NCBI GenBank assembly: GCA_002455955.1
Contig: DKLZ01000049.1
Coordinates: 1-33,074, forward strand
Reading direction: 5' to 3'
From: Dehalococcoidia bacterium UBA6627
GTDB lineage: Bacteria > Chloroflexota > Dehalococcoidia > UBA2979
Length of the DNA stretch: 33,074 bases
Below the pieces are notes generated by a model. The model was not told the origin of the DNA. It worked only from the letters and a program-made list of their open reading frames with translations, and searched no databases. This document shows positions 32,879 to 33,074 of this stretch, piece after piece. The position numbers and the translations under genes were made by a program. The stretch's first letter is position 1. Each line of letters begins with the position of its first letter.

Positions 32879-33074
32879 ATGAAAATGTTTTCGGTTTTTG
32901 GATTTGTGGTTTTGTGTGCTGTCGCTTGTGGGGGAGGCTCGGATTCTCAAGAGCGAACCGCATCGCGTGTAGAAGATGAAGTACTCGAGTCGCAAGCTAC
33001 TCCAACTGTTGTCTCGACCTCGACTGTTGTTTCGACCACGACTGTCGTCCCGACCACGACTGTCGTCCCGACCA
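32879..33074 (+). CDS. Lipoprotein with TVVPTT repeats (partial, runs off the window)
   Basis: An open frame from ATG 32879 to the window edge (65 codons, no stop). The start MKMFSVFGFVVLCAVACGGGSDS is a lipoprotein signal peptide with a cleavage/lipidation Cys in AVAC-GGGS. A short acidic stretch is followed by a Thr/Val/Pro-rich tract made of six-residue repeats (TVVSTS, TVVSTT, TVVPTT), a surface linker typical of anchored proteins. The functional domain lies beyond the window. The Shine-Dalgarno is weak, and a second ATG is at 32885. It follows the 8-TM protein closely. Confidence 0.8.
   Translation, partial: MKMFSVFGFVVLCAVACGGGSDSQERTASRVEDEVLESQATPTVVSTSTVVSTTTVVPTTTVVPT
33005..33074 (+). 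repeat. 18-bp tandem repeat within the lipoprotein gene
   Basis: Four consecutive units of 18 bp start at 33005, 33023, 33041 and 33059, the last cut by the window end after 16 bases. The third and fourth units are identical over the visible part, and the first two differ by a few bases. In frame each unit encodes TVV(S/P)T(S/T). The array may continue outside the window. Confidence 0.9.

Noticed and set aside
1..33074. CRISPR arrays, insertion sequences, prophage or defence islands
   Set aside because: No direct-repeat arrays with spacers, transposases, integrases or restriction genes were found. The only tandem array is the coding 18-bp repeat at the window end, and the lone EVE protein lacks restriction partners.

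Overview
This 33 kb window is bacterial chromosome of moderate GC (roughly half) and is densely packed with housekeeping genes. I see no rRNA, tRNA, insertion sequence, prophage or CRISPR array. The gene mix suggests Chloroflexota, perhaps a marine Dehalococcoidia/SAR202-type or Thermomicrobia-like lineage. It includes a UPF0182 giant membrane protein, nickel superoxide dismutase with its own maturation protease, selenocysteine-containing SelD, a HrcA/CIRCE-controlled groEL and a NifS/SufR-like/HesB group. The phylum is an inference from gene content, because no marker rRNA is present.

Layout. Positions 13-1161 (+) encode citrate synthase. Positions 1388-8274 (-) hold two translation/repair runs, argS-trpS-methyltransferase and recG-trmH. 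Ribosomal protein bL28 (rpmB) lies at 8543-8773 (+). Positions 8908-19031 (-) form an arginine biosynthesis region in transcription order argJ-argB-UPF0182, then argD-argG-(small ORF)-argH-rpe. The junctions argJ/argB and argH/rpe are 4-nt ATGA overlaps. A GNAT acetyltransferase (+) and an endonuclease III gene (-) follow.

Positions 20699-21766 (+) are selD. Its true start lies upstream of an in-frame UGA at 20750-20752 that takes the place of the catalytic Cys codon, so the protein is a selenoprotein. A strong bidirectional terminator separates it from groEL (-), which has a CIRCE operator in its leader. Upstream of groEL on the same strand are sodX and sodN (nickel SOD), then an isolated nuoB and a NifS-type cysteine desulfurase.

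From 27101 to the end all genes are on the + strand. They are an Fe-S-type repressor divergent from nifS, a HesB/ErpA Fe-S carrier, an EVE-domain protein, a degenerate DUF255/YyaL-like protein that lost its thioredoxin CXXC, a DUF3303-like small protein, an Fe-S uracil-DNA glycosylase overlapping an 8-TM membrane protein, and the start of a repeat-containing lipoprotein cut by the window edge.

The strongest themes are metallocofactor handling and RNA-level control. Fe-S assembly genes sit close to several Fe-S client proteins (NuoB, Nth, UDG), nickel SOD and selenium metabolism. Control signals include a candidate bacterial SECIS hairpin in selD, a perfect hairpin that buries the argH Shine-Dalgarno sequence, an intercistronic hairpin between sodN and sodX, and CIRCE at groEL. 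I do not see a wholly new defence or mobile system in this window.
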